From: Pelagibacter sp047722505
GTDB taxonomy: Bacteria; Pseudomonadota; Alphaproteobacteria; Pelagibacterales; Pelagibacteraceae
Assembly (NCBI RefSeq): GCF_047722505.1
Contig: NZ_CP159814.1
Location: forward strand, 806,001-870,000
Length of the DNA stretch: 64,000 bases
Direction: 5' to 3'
Shown one piece after another: positions 43,310 to 52,154 of this stretch (within the stretch, counting starts at the first letter, position 1; each line of letters opens with the position of its first letter). Position numbers and translations under genes: made by a program. The notes under the pieces are model-generated. The model was not told the origin of the DNA and made no database searches. It was given only the letters and a program-made list of their open reading frames with translations.

Positions 43310-44860
43310 TTAAAAGAAGCCTAATTTTTTCTCACTGTATGACACGTGTAAGTTTTTCACCTGTCTATAATGATCAAGCATCATTTTATGTGTTTCTCTG
43401 CCAATTCCAGATTGCTTATAACCTCCAAAAGCAGCATGAGCTGGATAAGCATGGTAACAGTTAGTCCAAACTCTTCCTGCTTGGATCCCTCTTCCCATTC
43501 TATAAGCAATATTTCCATTTCTAGTCCAAACACCTGCTCCTAAACCATAAAGAGTGTCATTAGCAATTTCTAATGCATGAGCCTCATCTTTAAATTTAGT
43601 AACTGATACAACTGGACCAAAAATTTCTTCTTGGAAAACTCTCATAGAGTTATCACCTTCAAAAATAGTAGGTTGGATATAATTACCTTTTTCCAAACCA
43701 CTGTTTAAGTTAGCAACTTCACCTCCACATAGAACTTTAGCACCCTCTTTCTTACCTAAATCTAAGTAAGATTTTATTTTCTCCATTTGCTCTAATGATA
43801 CTTGAGCACCAATCATGGTTTCCATTTTTAAAGGGTTATCTTGGGTTACAGCTTTTGTTCTAGCAATAGCTCTTTCCATAAATTTATCATAGATAGATTC
43901 TTAAATCAAAGCTCTACTAGGGCAAGTACAAACTTCCCCCTGATTAAGAGCAAACATTGTAAAACCCTCGAGACATTTATCAAAGAATTCATCATCTTGA
44001 TCCATGACATCTTCAAAGAAAACATTTGGAGATTTTCCACCTAATTCTAAAGTTATTGGAATTAAGTTTTGAGCAGCATACTGCATAATCAAACGTCCAG
44101 TTGTTGTTTCACCTGTAAAAGCAATCTTTCTAATTCTTTTAGATGAAGCTAATGGCTTACCTGCTTCAAGACCAAAACCACTTACAACATTAAGAACTCC
44201 TGGAGGTAATAGATCTCCAATTAATTCCATTAATAGTAAGATTGATGCTGGTGTTTGTTCAGCTGGTTTTAAAACTACACAGTTTCCTGCAGCAAGTGCT
44301 GGTGCAAGTTTCCATGTTGCCATTAATAACGGGAAGTTCCAAGGTATAATTTGTGCAACTACACCAAGTGGCTCAGGAATATGATAAGAATACTCACTGT
44401 TACTTATCTCTGAAACAGAACCTTCTTCTGCTCTTATGGCTCCAGCAAAATATCTCCAATGATCAACAACTAATGGTAAATCAGCTGCCATACATTCTCT
44501 GATTGGTTTTCCATTATCTAGACACTCAGCAGTAGCTAAAAGCTCAAGGTTTTTTTCAATAACATCAGCTATTTTAAGTAGAATGTTAGATCTTTCAGTT
44601 ATTGATGTAATCCCCCAAGTAGGAAAAGCAGCATGTGCAGCATCCAAAGCAGCCTCAACATCTTTTGCATCTGATCTTGGAACAGAACATATAACTTCAT
44701 TATTGATTGGACTTACGTTGTCAAAATATTTTCCCGATTTTGGTTCAACAAATTTTCCTCCTATAAAATTCCCATATTTTTCTTTAAATGGAAATTTAAC
44801 TTTTAAGTGAGACGTATCTAGTAACGGAGATCGTCCACCTTTAACTGTTTCTGTGCTCAT
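43310..44860 (-). pseudogene. Aldehyde dehydrogenase (AcoD/ExaC type) interrupted by an in-frame stop
   Basis: A full-length ALDH of 516 codons from the ATG at 44860, which has GAGAGAGGA just upstream. The frame is complete except for TAA at 43903-43901, where relatives read CPSRALIQES, so CAA to TAA (one base) is the likely change. The first part (319 residues) keeps the cofactor loop FTGETTTGR, the glutamate in LELGGKSPN and the cysteine in NQGEVCTCPS. The remaining 197 codons carry FGPVVSVTKF and AAFGGYKQSGIGRE and complete the catalytic and oligomerisation domains. The downstream part looks unspoiled, so the stop is recent, an error, or read through. Confidence 0.85.
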
Positions 44861-45055
44861 TTTTATCCTCTCTCTCTTATTGTTATTCTTTAGCTTATTT
44901 TTTTTTATTGGCTTACGTAACTTCTTTTTGGTCACACCCTTTTTCTTTTTAACTTTTTTAATATTTTTAGGTGATCGTTTGACCAAATTTTTCTTAATTT
45001 TTTTTTTGGCTTTACGTTTAGACTTTTTGGCTGTTTTTTTCTTTTTAGTAGCCAT
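44861..45055 (-). CDS. Lysine-rich in-frame extension upstream of the ALDH start (separate small protein or N-terminal tail)
   Basis: 65 codons from an ATG at 45055 run in frame, without a stop, into the ALDH start at 44860. More than half of the residues are lysine or arginine (MATKKKKTAKKSKRKAKK at the start), like the tails of histone-H1-like proteins. A ribosome site lies between it and the ALDH ATG and none is evident before 45055. Either it is a basic tail on a longer isoform, or a small nucleic-acid-binding protein that lost its stop, or non-coding A-rich sequence. Confidence 0.4.
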
Positions 45056-45173
45056 TTAATATTTAAACAAAATTTAATATTAAGGTCTACGTATTATATT
45101 ATTAAATTTCTACTTAAGATTGAATAAAACCCTATATCTTGTGCTTAATTGAAATGTGTCTAATAATTTGTTC

Positions 45174-45419
45174 ATGAATGAAAATATAAAAAAAGAATTA
45201 CAGTCTTCCACTTTTGAGAGATTACTTAAGCATCTAGATGAACGAAAAGATGTTCAAAATATAGATATTATGAACCTAGCTGGTTTTTGTAGAAACTGTT
45301 TATCAAAATGGTATCGAGAAGAAGCAGAGAAAAAAGGTATTGAAATTTCAGATCTAGACGCACGTGAGCATGTGTATGGTATGCCTTATTCTGAGTGGAA
45401 AGAAAAATATCAAAAATAA
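45174..45419 (+). CDS. DUF1244 family protein
   Basis: An 81-residue small protein. FERLLKHLDERKDVQNIDIMNLAGFCRNCLSKWY and the DAREHVYGMPYSEWKEKYQ end match DUF1244 over its whole length. Cysteines and histidine around FCRNC suggest metal binding. The ATG at 45174 is preferred to an in-frame GTG at 45156 because homology starts near it. It converges with moaB with no gap. Confidence 0.88.
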   Translation: MNENIKKELQSSTFERLLKHLDERKDVQNIDIMNLAGFCRNCLSKWYREEAEKKGIEISDLDAREHVYGMPYSEWKEKYQK

Positions 45420-45920
45420 TTATTTTTCTTTAAGTCTTGGAAACAGTTCTACAAAATTACAAGGTTTATGATTTATATCTAACTGATGTTTTAAAATTCC
45501 ATCCCAGGCATCTGTGACCCCACCTGAAGATCCTGGTAAAGCAAAGACATACTTACCGTTAGCTAGCACAGCACAAGCTCTAGATTGAATGGCAGATGTA
45601 CCAACTGTTTTTAAACTTATCGTTCTAAACACCTCTCCAAAACCTGGAATATGTTTGTCAGCAATCTCGTTCACTGCCTCTGGTGTAATATCTCGACCCG
45701 TAAGTCCAGTGCCGCCTGTTGTAATTACAACGTCTATATCAGATTGATTAATCCAATCTTTAAGGATTTTAATAATGTCTTCTTTGTTATCTTTACAAAT
45801 TTTTCTATCTGCTAATTTATGTTTAGCCTCCTCTATTTTTTTTACTAAGATCGCACCTGACTTATCATTCTCAAAAGTTCTGGTATCTGTAACTGTTAAA
45901 AGTGCTATATTTACAATCAT
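45420..45920 (-). CDS. moaB: Molybdenum cofactor biosynthesis protein B
   Basis: A 166-residue MogA/MoaB-fold protein. LLTVTDTRTFENDKSG, VVITTGGTGLTGRDITPEA and FALPGSSGGVTDAWDGIL match MoaB, which helps adenylate molybdopterin. It is 2.7 kb from the other moa genes and on the opposite strand, so it is separately transcribed. It diverges from the sulfite-exporter-like gene with 18 bases between starts. Confidence 0.92.
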   Translation of the reverse strand: MIVNIALLTVTDTRTFENDKSGAILVKKIEEAKHKLADRKICKDNKEDIIKILKDWINQSDIDVVITTGGTGLTGRDITPEAVNEIADKHIPGFGEVFRTISLKTVGTSAIQSRACAVLANGKYVFALPGSSGGVTDAWDGILKHQLDINHKPCNFVELFPRLKEK

Positions 45921-45938
45921 AAATTTAAAATAATTACT

Positions 45939-46685
45939 GTGATTATATTATCATTTTTATTTCTTCTAACAGCAACTTTATATTCAAGTGTTGGATTTGG
46001 TGGTGGGTCTACCTATCTAGCTCTTCTATTAATTTGGGATGTTCCTTACTTAATCTTTCCTGTAATTGCTCTCTTTTGTAATATTATTGTCGTATCAGGA
46101 AATTGTGTTAACTATATTAAAGCTGGAAATATCAATCTAAGGATACTTTCTCCATTCTTAATATCATCTGTTCCACTTGCATTTATGGGGGGATTATTAT
46201 CAATAGATAAAGAAGTTTTTGAAATTTTACTTTTTACTGTCTTAACATTAGCGGGAGTTCTCCTTCTTCTGAAATTTAAATCTTTTGATCAAAAAATTGA
46301 AGTTTATAAAAAGATACCAATAATATTATCATTATTAATTGGTGCATCTATTGGATTTGTGTCTGGCGTGGTTGGAATTGGTGGTGGTATTTTTTTAAGC
46401 CCTATATTGTTATTAATTAGAGTGGATAAAGTAAAAAACATTGCAACAGCCTCATCATTATTTATATTGATTAATTCTGTATCAGGACTTGCTGGTCAAT
46501 TTACAAAATCATCAACGATAAATGGAATTTTTGATTATTGGCCATTATTTTTACTCGTTTTATTAGGTGGTCTATTAGGAAATTATTTAAATCTTAAAAT
46601 TTTTCCTACAAGAATATTGGCTCTAGTAACATCATCACTTGTCATATTTGTCGCTATTCGTATGGGACTGAAGTTGTTTGCATAA
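45939..46685 (+). CDS. TauE/SafE family sulfite exporter-like permease
   Basis: A 248-residue membrane protein with about seven to eight helices and the two repeated family motifs: SSVGFGGGSTYLALLL near the N-terminus and SGVVGIGGGIFLSPILLL near residue 141. It begins with GTG. Family members move sulfite, sulfoacetate or other organic anions; sulfite export would fit the sulfonate genes elsewhere in the window, but they are 25 kb away. The substrate is not determined. Confidence 0.88.
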   Translation: MIILSFLFLLTATLYSSVGFGGGSTYLALLLIWDVPYLIFPVIALFCNIIVVSGNCVNYIKAGNINLRILSPFLISSVPLAFMGGLLSIDKEVFEILLFTVLTLAGVLLLLKFKSFDQKIEVYKKIPIILSLLIGASIGFVSGVVGIGGGIFLSPILLLIRVDKVKNIATASSLFILINSVSGLAGQFTKSSTINGIFDYWPLFLLVLLGGLLGNYLNLKIFPTRILALVTSSLVIFVAIRMGLKLFA

Positions 46686-46714
46686 CACAAGTATTAAATT
46701 ATTATAGATAAAAT

Positions 46715-47305
46715 ATGAAAACATTTAGAGCTTTTGGCCCAACTATAGGAAAAAGTAAGTTATCCAAAAAAATTATTACTGCATTAAATGCTCACATTGA
46801 CAAGTCTCAATTTTCTAAAAAAAATGATTACAGTTCTAAACTGGCAAGTCAAATTAAGAATGAAATCAAGATACCTAAAACAATAATTAATAAAACTTTA
46901 TCTAAAGATTTAATAAAAAATATCAAAATTTATCTTGATAAGTCTGACGTAAAAAAAATTAAAGAAATTAAAATAATTAACCTATGGGTAGTTAGACAAT
47001 TAAAAAATGAGTATAACCCTATTCATTATCATGATGGACAATTGTCAGGAGTTGGTTACCTTAGAATCCCAAAAGACATGAATCAAAATAAATTAGTTAA
47101 GAATAAAAAAATTAAAACTAATGGAACTATCGATTTTATTAATGGACAAAAGAACTTTTTGAGCAAAAGTATCTATAATTTAAATCCTAAACTAGGAGAT
47201 CTATTGATTTTTCCTAATTATTTAATGCATACAGCCTACCCATTTAATGTTGATGGTGAGAGAAGATCTTTCTCTTTTAATGCTAAAATATTATTCAAAA
47301 AATAA
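46715..47305 (+). CDS. Putative 2-oxoglutarate/Fe(II) oxygenase
   Basis: A 196-residue protein. NPIHYHDGQLSGVGYLR supplies the HxD iron ligands, and LGDLLIFPNYLMHTAYPF followed by ERRSFSFNAK supplies the second histidine and the 2OG-binding arginine in the correct order. This is the pattern of the putative 2OG oxygenase group found in marine bacteria and phages. The substrate is unknown. It stands alone between the SafE-like gene and the riboswitch. Confidence 0.78.
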   Translation: MKTFRAFGPTIGKSKLSKKIITALNAHIDKSQFSKKNDYSSKLASQIKNEIKIPKTIINKTLSKDLIKNIKIYLDKSDVKKIKEIKIINLWVVRQLKNEYNPIHYHDGQLSGVGYLRIPKDMNQNKLVKNKKIKTNGTIDFINGQKNFLSKSIYNLNPKLGDLLIFPNYLMHTAYPFNVDGERRSFSFNAKILFKK

Positions 47306-47338
47306 TTTGCTAATCAGTCTATTAAGTATATAAATATA

Positions 47339-47384
47339 TTTACCGATTTGATCCATATTGCAGGTACTAACTGCTAAAAAGGAA
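47339..47384 (+). promoter_or_regulatory. SAM-II riboswitch
   Basis: The block GATTTGATCCATATTGCA followed by GCTAAAAAGG follows the SAM-II consensus (GAUUUAACCGUAUUGCA, then GCUAAAAAGG) almost base for base. P1 is TACC (47341-47344) with GGTA (47363-47366), and the ATCC loop can pair with the AAGG at the 3' end to make the pseudoknot. It lies upstream of the methionine-synthesis gene bhmT, where SAM feedback is expected. Confidence 0.85.
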
Positions 47385-47412
47385 ATCATTAAATTAATTG
47401 GTAAGGGTAGTT

Positions 47413-47468
47413 GGACTATATTGTGCCCCTGGCATAAAGCTAAAGCACTAAAAAAGCAAGGAGTAGAG
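47413..47468 (+). promoter_or_regulatory. SAM-V riboswitch overlapping the bhmT ribosome-binding site
   Basis: Directly after the SAM-II element, GTGC (47423-47426) pairs with GCAC (47445-47448), enclosing GGCATAAAGCTAAA, which resembles the SAM-II/SAM-V core. CCT (47428-47430 region) can pair with AGG of the AAGGAG ribosome site (47458-47463), which would block translation when SAM is bound. Tandem SAM-II/SAM-V before bhmT is known from Pelagibacter. Boundaries are approximate. Confidence 0.78.
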
Positions 47469-48377
47469 ATGGATATAAATTTTTTTAAAAAAACAAGAGT
47501 TCTAGATGGTGGAATGGGTCAAGAATTATTAGCAAGAGGTGTTGAAGCAAATGGTACTCTCTGGAGTGCTAATGCATTATTGCATAAAAAATATCATCAG
47601 CTTTTGCTTGATACACACTTAGATTTTATAAATTCTGGTGCTGAAATTATTGTAACAACAACATTTACTACAAGAAGGATGAGATTAAGAGATAATGGTA
47701 TTGAGGATAAATTTGAATACTTAAATACTAAAGCTGGTGAAATAGCTAAAAAGGCAAAAGATTTAAATCCACATATTTTAGTTGCTGGAGGATTGCCTCC
47801 TCAATATTTAACCTATGAAGCAGACACAAGATCTAATGATGAAATTAAAGAAAATTTCTATGATCAAGCAAAATTACTTGATCCTTTTATAGATTTTTTT
47901 TATTTTGATGTATTAAGTAGCGTAAGAGAGTTTAAATTAGCTATCGAAGCCATAAAAAGTTTCAACAAACCTTATCTAATTGGTGCTCATGTTTCGGAGG
48001 GAGTAAAGTTACCAAGTGGTGAAAATATTTCTGAGATTATCACAACAATAAATCACAAAAATTTACTTGGAATAATACTTTCTTGTGTATCACCAGAAAA
48101 TTATGAAAAAAATCTTAATGAAATAAAAAGTTTAGATGTTCCATTTGGCTTTAAACTAAATGGGTTTATCACAACAAAACCTACAGCAGGTTACACAAAT
48201 ACTTTTAATAAAAGTAAAACAGGAAACCCAAATGAATTTCTGGGTCACAGAGAAGATCTAGTGCCAGAAAAGATGGCTTTATTTGTAAAAAAATTTAAAG
48301 AAGCTGGGGCCACTATTTTAGGAGGTTGCTGTGAAACCAGACCAGCACACATTAAGGAGATGGCTAAACTTAAATAA
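47469..48377 (+). CDS. bhmT: Betaine/homocysteine S-methyltransferase
   Basis: A 302-residue zinc-dependent methyltransferase that would make methionine from homocysteine using glycine betaine or a related methyl donor. RVLDGGMGQELLARG opens the fold, and zinc-ligand cysteines are in ILSCVSPENY and the C-terminal ILGGCCETRPAHI. The ATG at 47469 follows AAGGAG; the longer frame from 47358 merely reads through the riboswitches. Its regulation by SAM, and the betaine importer in the same window, fit methionine supply from betaine. It overlaps the convergent DMT gene by 8 bases. Confidence 0.92.
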   Translation: MDINFFKKTRVLDGGMGQELLARGVEANGTLWSANALLHKKYHQLLLDTHLDFINSGAEIIVTTTFTTRRMRLRDNGIEDKFEYLNTKAGEIAKKAKDLNPHILVAGGLPPQYLTYEADTRSNDEIKENFYDQAKLLDPFIDFFYFDVLSSVREFKLAIEAIKSFNKPYLIGAHVSEGVKLPSGENISEIITTINHKNLLGIILSCVSPENYEKNLNEIKSLDVPFGFKLNGFITTKPTAGYTNTFNKSKTGNPNEFLGHREDLVPEKMALFVKKFKEAGATILGGCCETRPAHIKEMAKLK

Positions 48378-49257
48378 TTTTTTTATTTCCTGCTTTTTTT
48401 ACAAAATAGAGACCCACTAAAACTGCTAACAATGAAGTTAAAACTTTATCAGTAATTAATTCATCTAAAAATATATAACTTAAAATAATTCCAAAAATAG
48501 GTATTAAATAAGAAACTTGAGACTGAAATATTAGTCCATTATTCTTTAAAATTCTAAATCTAAGAAGCCATGCTAAACCTGTTGATACCAAACCAAGATA
48601 AACTACAGAAATACTTGACTCTATTGAGGGCGTAGTTTCCCAAGGTTTTTCTATAAAAGAAACTAATGGTATCAAAATTATTATGGCCCAGATTAATATT
48701 GATCCTGTTACATTTTCATTTTTTTTATCACTGATTTTAAGAGTTAAAACTCCACCTATGACATAACAGGTTGAGCCAAGTAAAATCATTAATGCAGAAA
48801 AAAAATTGTTATCATTAATTAAAAAATTATCTGAAAATAGATAAACAATTCCTGAAAAACCAATTAATATTCCAAATGTTTTAATAAAGTCAAATTTTTC
48901 ATTTTTAGTAAAAAAATGTCCTAATACAGTTGAGCTTAATGGTGTAGTTGACATCAGTATTGCTGCTAAATTACTCTGAACTGATTTTACACCGTAGGCA
49001 ATTAAAAAAAATGGCAGTACCAAATTTACAAATCCAATTATAGCAAACCAATACCAATCTTTAGAAAATGCTTCTATTTTAATTTTTTTGTAAAAACATA
49101 ATAACAATACTGGAATAGATCCAAAAAAAACTCTCAAGAATGCAATCGTGATAGGCCCAAAAGACTCTGTTGCAATTTTAATATTGAAAAAAGCTGACGC
49201 CCATATTAAAGCTAAAACTACTAATAAGGTATAATCGATTAGTTTAGGTTGTCTCAT
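48370..49257 (-). CDS. DMT superfamily (EamA) permease
   Basis: A 295-residue membrane protein with ten helices in two EamA repeats. Characteristic parts are LVVLALIWASAFFNIKIA at the start, YGVKSVQSNLAAILMSTTPL in the first half and VYLGLVSTGLAWLLRFRIL plus SYLIPIFGIILSYIFLDE in the second. Such proteins export metabolites or amino acids; the substrate is unknown. It overlaps the YbaK-type gene by 4 bases. Confidence 0.9.
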   Translation of the reverse strand: MRQPKLIDYTLLVVLALIWASAFFNIKIATESFGPITIAFLRVFFGSIPVLLLCFYKKIKIEAFSKDWYWFAIIGFVNLVLPFFLIAYGVKSVQSNLAAILMSTTPLSSTVLGHFFTKNEKFDFIKTFGILIGFSGIVYLFSDNFLINDNNFFSALMILLGSTCYVIGGVLTLKISDKKNENVTGSILIWAIIILIPLVSFIEKPWETTPSIESSISVVYLGLVSTGLAWLLRFRILKNNGLIFQSQVSYLIPIFGIILSYIFLDELITDKVLTSLLAVLVGLYFVKKAGNKKII

Positions 49258-49733
49258 TCAATTATATCTTTGATTTTTCCATTAGTAATTTTTTGAATAT
49301 TAATAAAGTTTATTTTAAATACACAGTTTGGATGTCCTGCTGCAGCAAATAGTTCATTAAACCTTTCTAAGGAATTGTCTATTATAATCTCAATCTTGTT
49401 TAAATGACCAATGGGTGAAACACCACCAATTGTGTACCCAGTTTGGGTTTTAACTTCTTCTGGTGACGCCATTGAAATATTTTTTTTATCTTTAAATTTT
49501 TTAAGTTTATTTAATGAACACCTCTTATCTCCTGCTACTAAACATAAGATAAAATCATCCCCAGCCCTAAAAAGTAAGCTTTTGACAATCGCACCTACAT
49601 TACAATCTAAAGCTTTAGCAGCGTCTTGTGCTGTTCTTGCTGAATCTTCTAAAGTAATTACCTCTAAAGATTGGTCAAAACTCTTAAGAAATTTTTCTGC
49701 TCTTTTAACGGGCTCTTTATCTAATAAGCTCAT
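49254..49733 (-). CDS. YbaK/ProX-type aminoacyl-tRNA deacylase
   Basis: A 159-residue protein of the YbaK/EbsC fold that removes wrong amino acids from tRNA. AKALDCNVGAIVKSLLFRAGDDFILCLVAGD has the catalytic lysine, and TGYTIGGVSPIGH is the conserved loop. The ATG at 49733 is preferred to 49766 because the extra 11 residues lack homology; no clear ribosome site supports either. It diverges from glnA. Confidence 0.87.
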   Translation of the reverse strand: MSLLDKEPVKRAEKFLKSFDQSLEVITLEDSARTAQDAAKALDCNVGAIVKSLLFRAGDDFILCLVAGDKRCSLNKLKKFKDKKNISMASPEEVKTQTGYTIGGVSPIGHLNKIEIIIDNSLERFNELFAAAGHPNCVFKINFINIQKITNGKIKDIIE

Positions 49734-49880
49734 ATTGCAACTATTAATTGATTGATAATTTAACAAATAATGATGTAATTCATATGTAAAAAACGCATAG
49801 GTGATATTTATTATTCAAGCAATATTATCAAGAAAATATTTGTTATCTATTGGATACAAAATTTAAAAAAGGGAGAAACT

Positions 49881-51287
49881 ATGACTGCTGCTAACGTTTT
49901 AAAATTCATGAAGGAAAAAGAAGTTGAATTTGTTGACTTAAGATTTTCTGACCCAAGAGGTAAGCTTCAACACTTAACAATGGATCACACTATTGTTGAT
50001 GAAGAAATGTTAAATGAAGGTGTGTTTTTTGATGGTTCATCTATTGCTGGTTGGAAGGCTATTAACGAGTCTGATATGATCTTAAAACCAGATACTTCAA
50101 GACTTATTATGGATCCTTTTACTTCACATAATACATTAATTCTTTTTTGTGATATTTTAGATGCTGTTAAAAGATCTCCTTATGAAAGAGACCCTAGAGG
50201 AACAGCTAAAAAAGCTGAAGAATACTTAAAGAAATCTGGCATTGGCGACAAAGCTTTTTTTGGTCCTGAACCAGAATTTTTTGTTTTTGACGATGTTAGA
50301 ATTAACAATGATCCTAACAACACTGGTTTTAAAATAGATAGTAAAGAAGGTCCTTATAATTCTGGAACAGAGTATGCAAATGGAAATATGGGTCATAGAC
50401 CCCCAGTAAAAGGTGGATATTTTCCAGTTCCTCCAGTTGATAGTGAACAAGACATGAGAGGTGAATACTTAAAAAGTTTAAAAGAAGTGGGTATTAAAGT
50501 TGAAAAACATCATCACGAAGTAGCACCTAGTCAACATGAGCTAGGAATGTACTTTGGAACACTTGTTGATCAAGCTGATAATGTTCAATTATATAAATAT
50601 GTAGTTCAAATGGTTACTCACTCTTTTGGAAAAACTGCAACCTTTATGCCTAAACCAATCGCTGGTGACAATGGTTCTGGAATGCATATTCACCAATCAA
50701 TTTGGAAAAATGATAAGCCAGTTTTTTCTGGTGATAAATATGCAGGGTTATCTGAAACTGCACTTCATTACATTGGTGGTATTTTAAAACATGCAAAAGC
50801 GATTAATGCTTTTTCAAATGCTACAACAAATAGTTATAAAAGATTAATTCCTGGCTTTGAAGCACCTGTGCTACTTGCTTACTCTGCAAGAAATAGATCC
50901 GCTTCTTGTCGTATACCAATTTCATTAAGTAAAAATGGTGCAAGATGTGAAATAAGATTTCCTGATGCCTCAGGAAACCCTTACTTAACTTTTGCTGCTA
51001 TGCTTATGGCTGGTTTGGATGGAATTAAAAATAAGATACATCCAGGTGAATCTTTTGATAAAGATCTTTATGATTTACCCCCAGAAGAAGTTAAAAATAT
51101 TCCAACTGTTTGCGGTTCATTAAGAGAGGCAATGGAAAGTTTAGATAAAGATAGAGAGTTTTTAACTGAAGGTGATGTATTTACTGACGATCAAATTGAT
51201 GCTTACATCGCGTTAAAATTTGAAGAGATACACAGATTTGAACATGCACCTCATCCTGTAGAATTTGAGATGTATTACAGTAGCTAA
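49881..51287 (+). CDS. glnA: Glutamine synthetase, type I
   Basis: A 468-residue enzyme that fixes ammonia onto glutamate. FFDGSSIAGW, GPEPEFFVFD, the ATP-site PKPIAGDNGSGMHIHQS and NRSASCRIP are all present. Tyr397 in LYDLPPEE is the expected adenylylation site, so activity is probably tuned by GlnE. AAAGGGAGA precedes the ATG. No glnB gene or glutamine riboswitch lies upstream; the 114-base leader shows nothing recognisable. Confidence 0.97.
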   Translation: MTAANVLKFMKEKEVEFVDLRFSDPRGKLQHLTMDHTIVDEEMLNEGVFFDGSSIAGWKAINESDMILKPDTSRLIMDPFTSHNTLILFCDILDAVKRSPYERDPRGTAKKAEEYLKKSGIGDKAFFGPEPEFFVFDDVRINNDPNNTGFKIDSKEGPYNSGTEYANGNMGHRPPVKGGYFPVPPVDSEQDMRGEYLKSLKEVGIKVEKHHHEVAPSQHELGMYFGTLVDQADNVQLYKYVVQMVTHSFGKTATFMPKPIAGDNGSGMHIHQSIWKNDKPVFSGDKYAGLSETALHYIGGILKHAKAINAFSNATTNSYKRLIPGFEAPVLLAYSARNRSASCRIPISLSKNGARCEIRFPDASGNPYLTFAAMLMAGLDGIKNKIHPGESFDKDLYDLPPEEVKNIPTVCGSLREAMESLDKDREFLTEGDVFTDDQIDAYIALKFEEIHRFEHAPHPVEFEMYYSS

Positions 51288-51293
51288 GTTTAA

Positions 51294-51464
51294 TTACTGT
51301 CTAGTAGTTGCGATTGTATCTTTGTTAATTCCTTTTTTAACAACGTAATCCTGTGTGCCGTTAGCACCAGTATTTACTTCTTTTCGAAGAGTCTTAAAGA
51401 AAGTTCTTTCTTTAAGTGACTTTTCTAAAGATTTAACAAGATTTTTAAATTCGAATTTGTTCAT
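51294..51464 (-). CDS. Small basic protein, function unknown (56 residues)
   Basis: A short ORF on the minus strand fills the gap between glnA and the suf operon. It reads MNKFEFKNLVKSLEKSLKER, then a middle part with ANGTQDYVVKKG, and ends TIATTRQ. It is rich in lysine with a charged N-terminal helix. AATAGGTATGA precedes the start, so the ribosome site is weak. The lack of stops, balanced composition and fit between neighbours suggest a real gene. I do not recognise a family. Confidence 0.6.
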   Translation of the reverse strand: MNKFEFKNLVKSLEKSLKERTFFKTLRKEVNTGANGTQDYVVKKGINKDTIATTRQ

Positions 51465-51522
51465 ACCTATTTAATACCCTAGATATGTGATATTTGCAAC
51501 ACTGATATGCGTTAAAGTAATA

Positions 51523-51855
51523 TTAAACTTTAAATGATTCACCACAACCACAACGCTCAGATTCATTAGGGTTATTGAATACAAATGATGATGAAAATTC
51601 CTCCTTTTTATAGTCCATTTCAGTACCTAATAAATACATAACAGCTGCAGCATCCACAAAAACCTTAACACCTTTGTCTTCAATTATTTCGTCTGATGGA
51701 TTAATTTCTTTTGCATATTCCATTACATAAGACATACCAGCACAACCACCAGACTTAACTGCAACTCTAACACCAATTGAATTTGATTCAACTCCAGACA
51801 TAATTTCTTTAATACGACTTGCAGCATTGTCACTTAATTTAATTATAGGATGCAT
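51523..51855 (-). CDS. sufA: Iron-sulfur cluster assembly A-type protein
   Basis: A 110-residue A-type carrier that passes Fe-S clusters to target proteins. VKSGGCAGMSYVMEY and the C-terminal CGCGESFKV supply the three cluster cysteines. It is the last gene of the suf operon and overlaps sufT by one base. Whether it acts like SufA, IscA or ErpA cannot be told from sequence; location favours SufA. Confidence 0.93.
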   Translation of the reverse strand: MHPIIKLSDNAASRIKEIMSGVESNSIGVRVAVKSGGCAGMSYVMEYAKEINPSDEIIEDKGVKVFVDAAAVMYLLGTEMDYKKEEFSSSFVFNNPNESERCGCGESFKV

Positions 51856-52151
51856 TATAAATTTAACTCCAATTTAGCAGCTTCTGACATCATTGATTTT
51901 TCCCAAGGTGGCTCAAATACTAAATCTAGATCGACTTCTTCAATACCTTCTACTTGCATTGCACTATCTTTAACTTCCTGAGGTAAACTTTCTGCAACAG
52001 GACAATTTGGTGTAGTCAAGGTCATTATAATTTTAGCTTTAGACTCCTTCACCTTAACATCATAAATTAAACCTAATTCATAAATATTGACCGGTATCTC
52101 TGGGTCATAAATTTTTCTAATTTCAGCTATTACTTGTTCTCTTAAATCCAT
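51855..52151 (-). CDS. sufT: SufT/MIP18-family Fe-S assembly protein (DUF59)
   Basis: A 98-residue protein. IRKIYDPEIPVNIYELGLIYDV and MTLTTPNCPVAESLP (with the conserved cysteine) and the final LVFEPPWEKSMMSEAA match the SufT branch of DUF59. It is thought to help Fe-S protein maturation. Four bases separate it from sufU and one base overlaps sufA. Confidence 0.93.
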   Translation of the reverse strand: MDLREQVIAEIRKIYDPEIPVNIYELGLIYDVKVKESKAKIIMTLTTPNCPVAESLPQEVKDSAMQVEGIEEVDLDLVFEPPWEKSMMSEAAKLELNL

Positions 52152-52154
52152 AAT

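Noticed and set aside
47358..47468. N-terminal extension of bhmT
   Set aside because: The frame is open by chance through two riboswitches; the AAGGAG and homology start at 47469.
49767..49880. Glutamine riboswitch in the glnA leader
   Set aside because: No match to the glnA RNA consensus could be seen in the 114-base leader.
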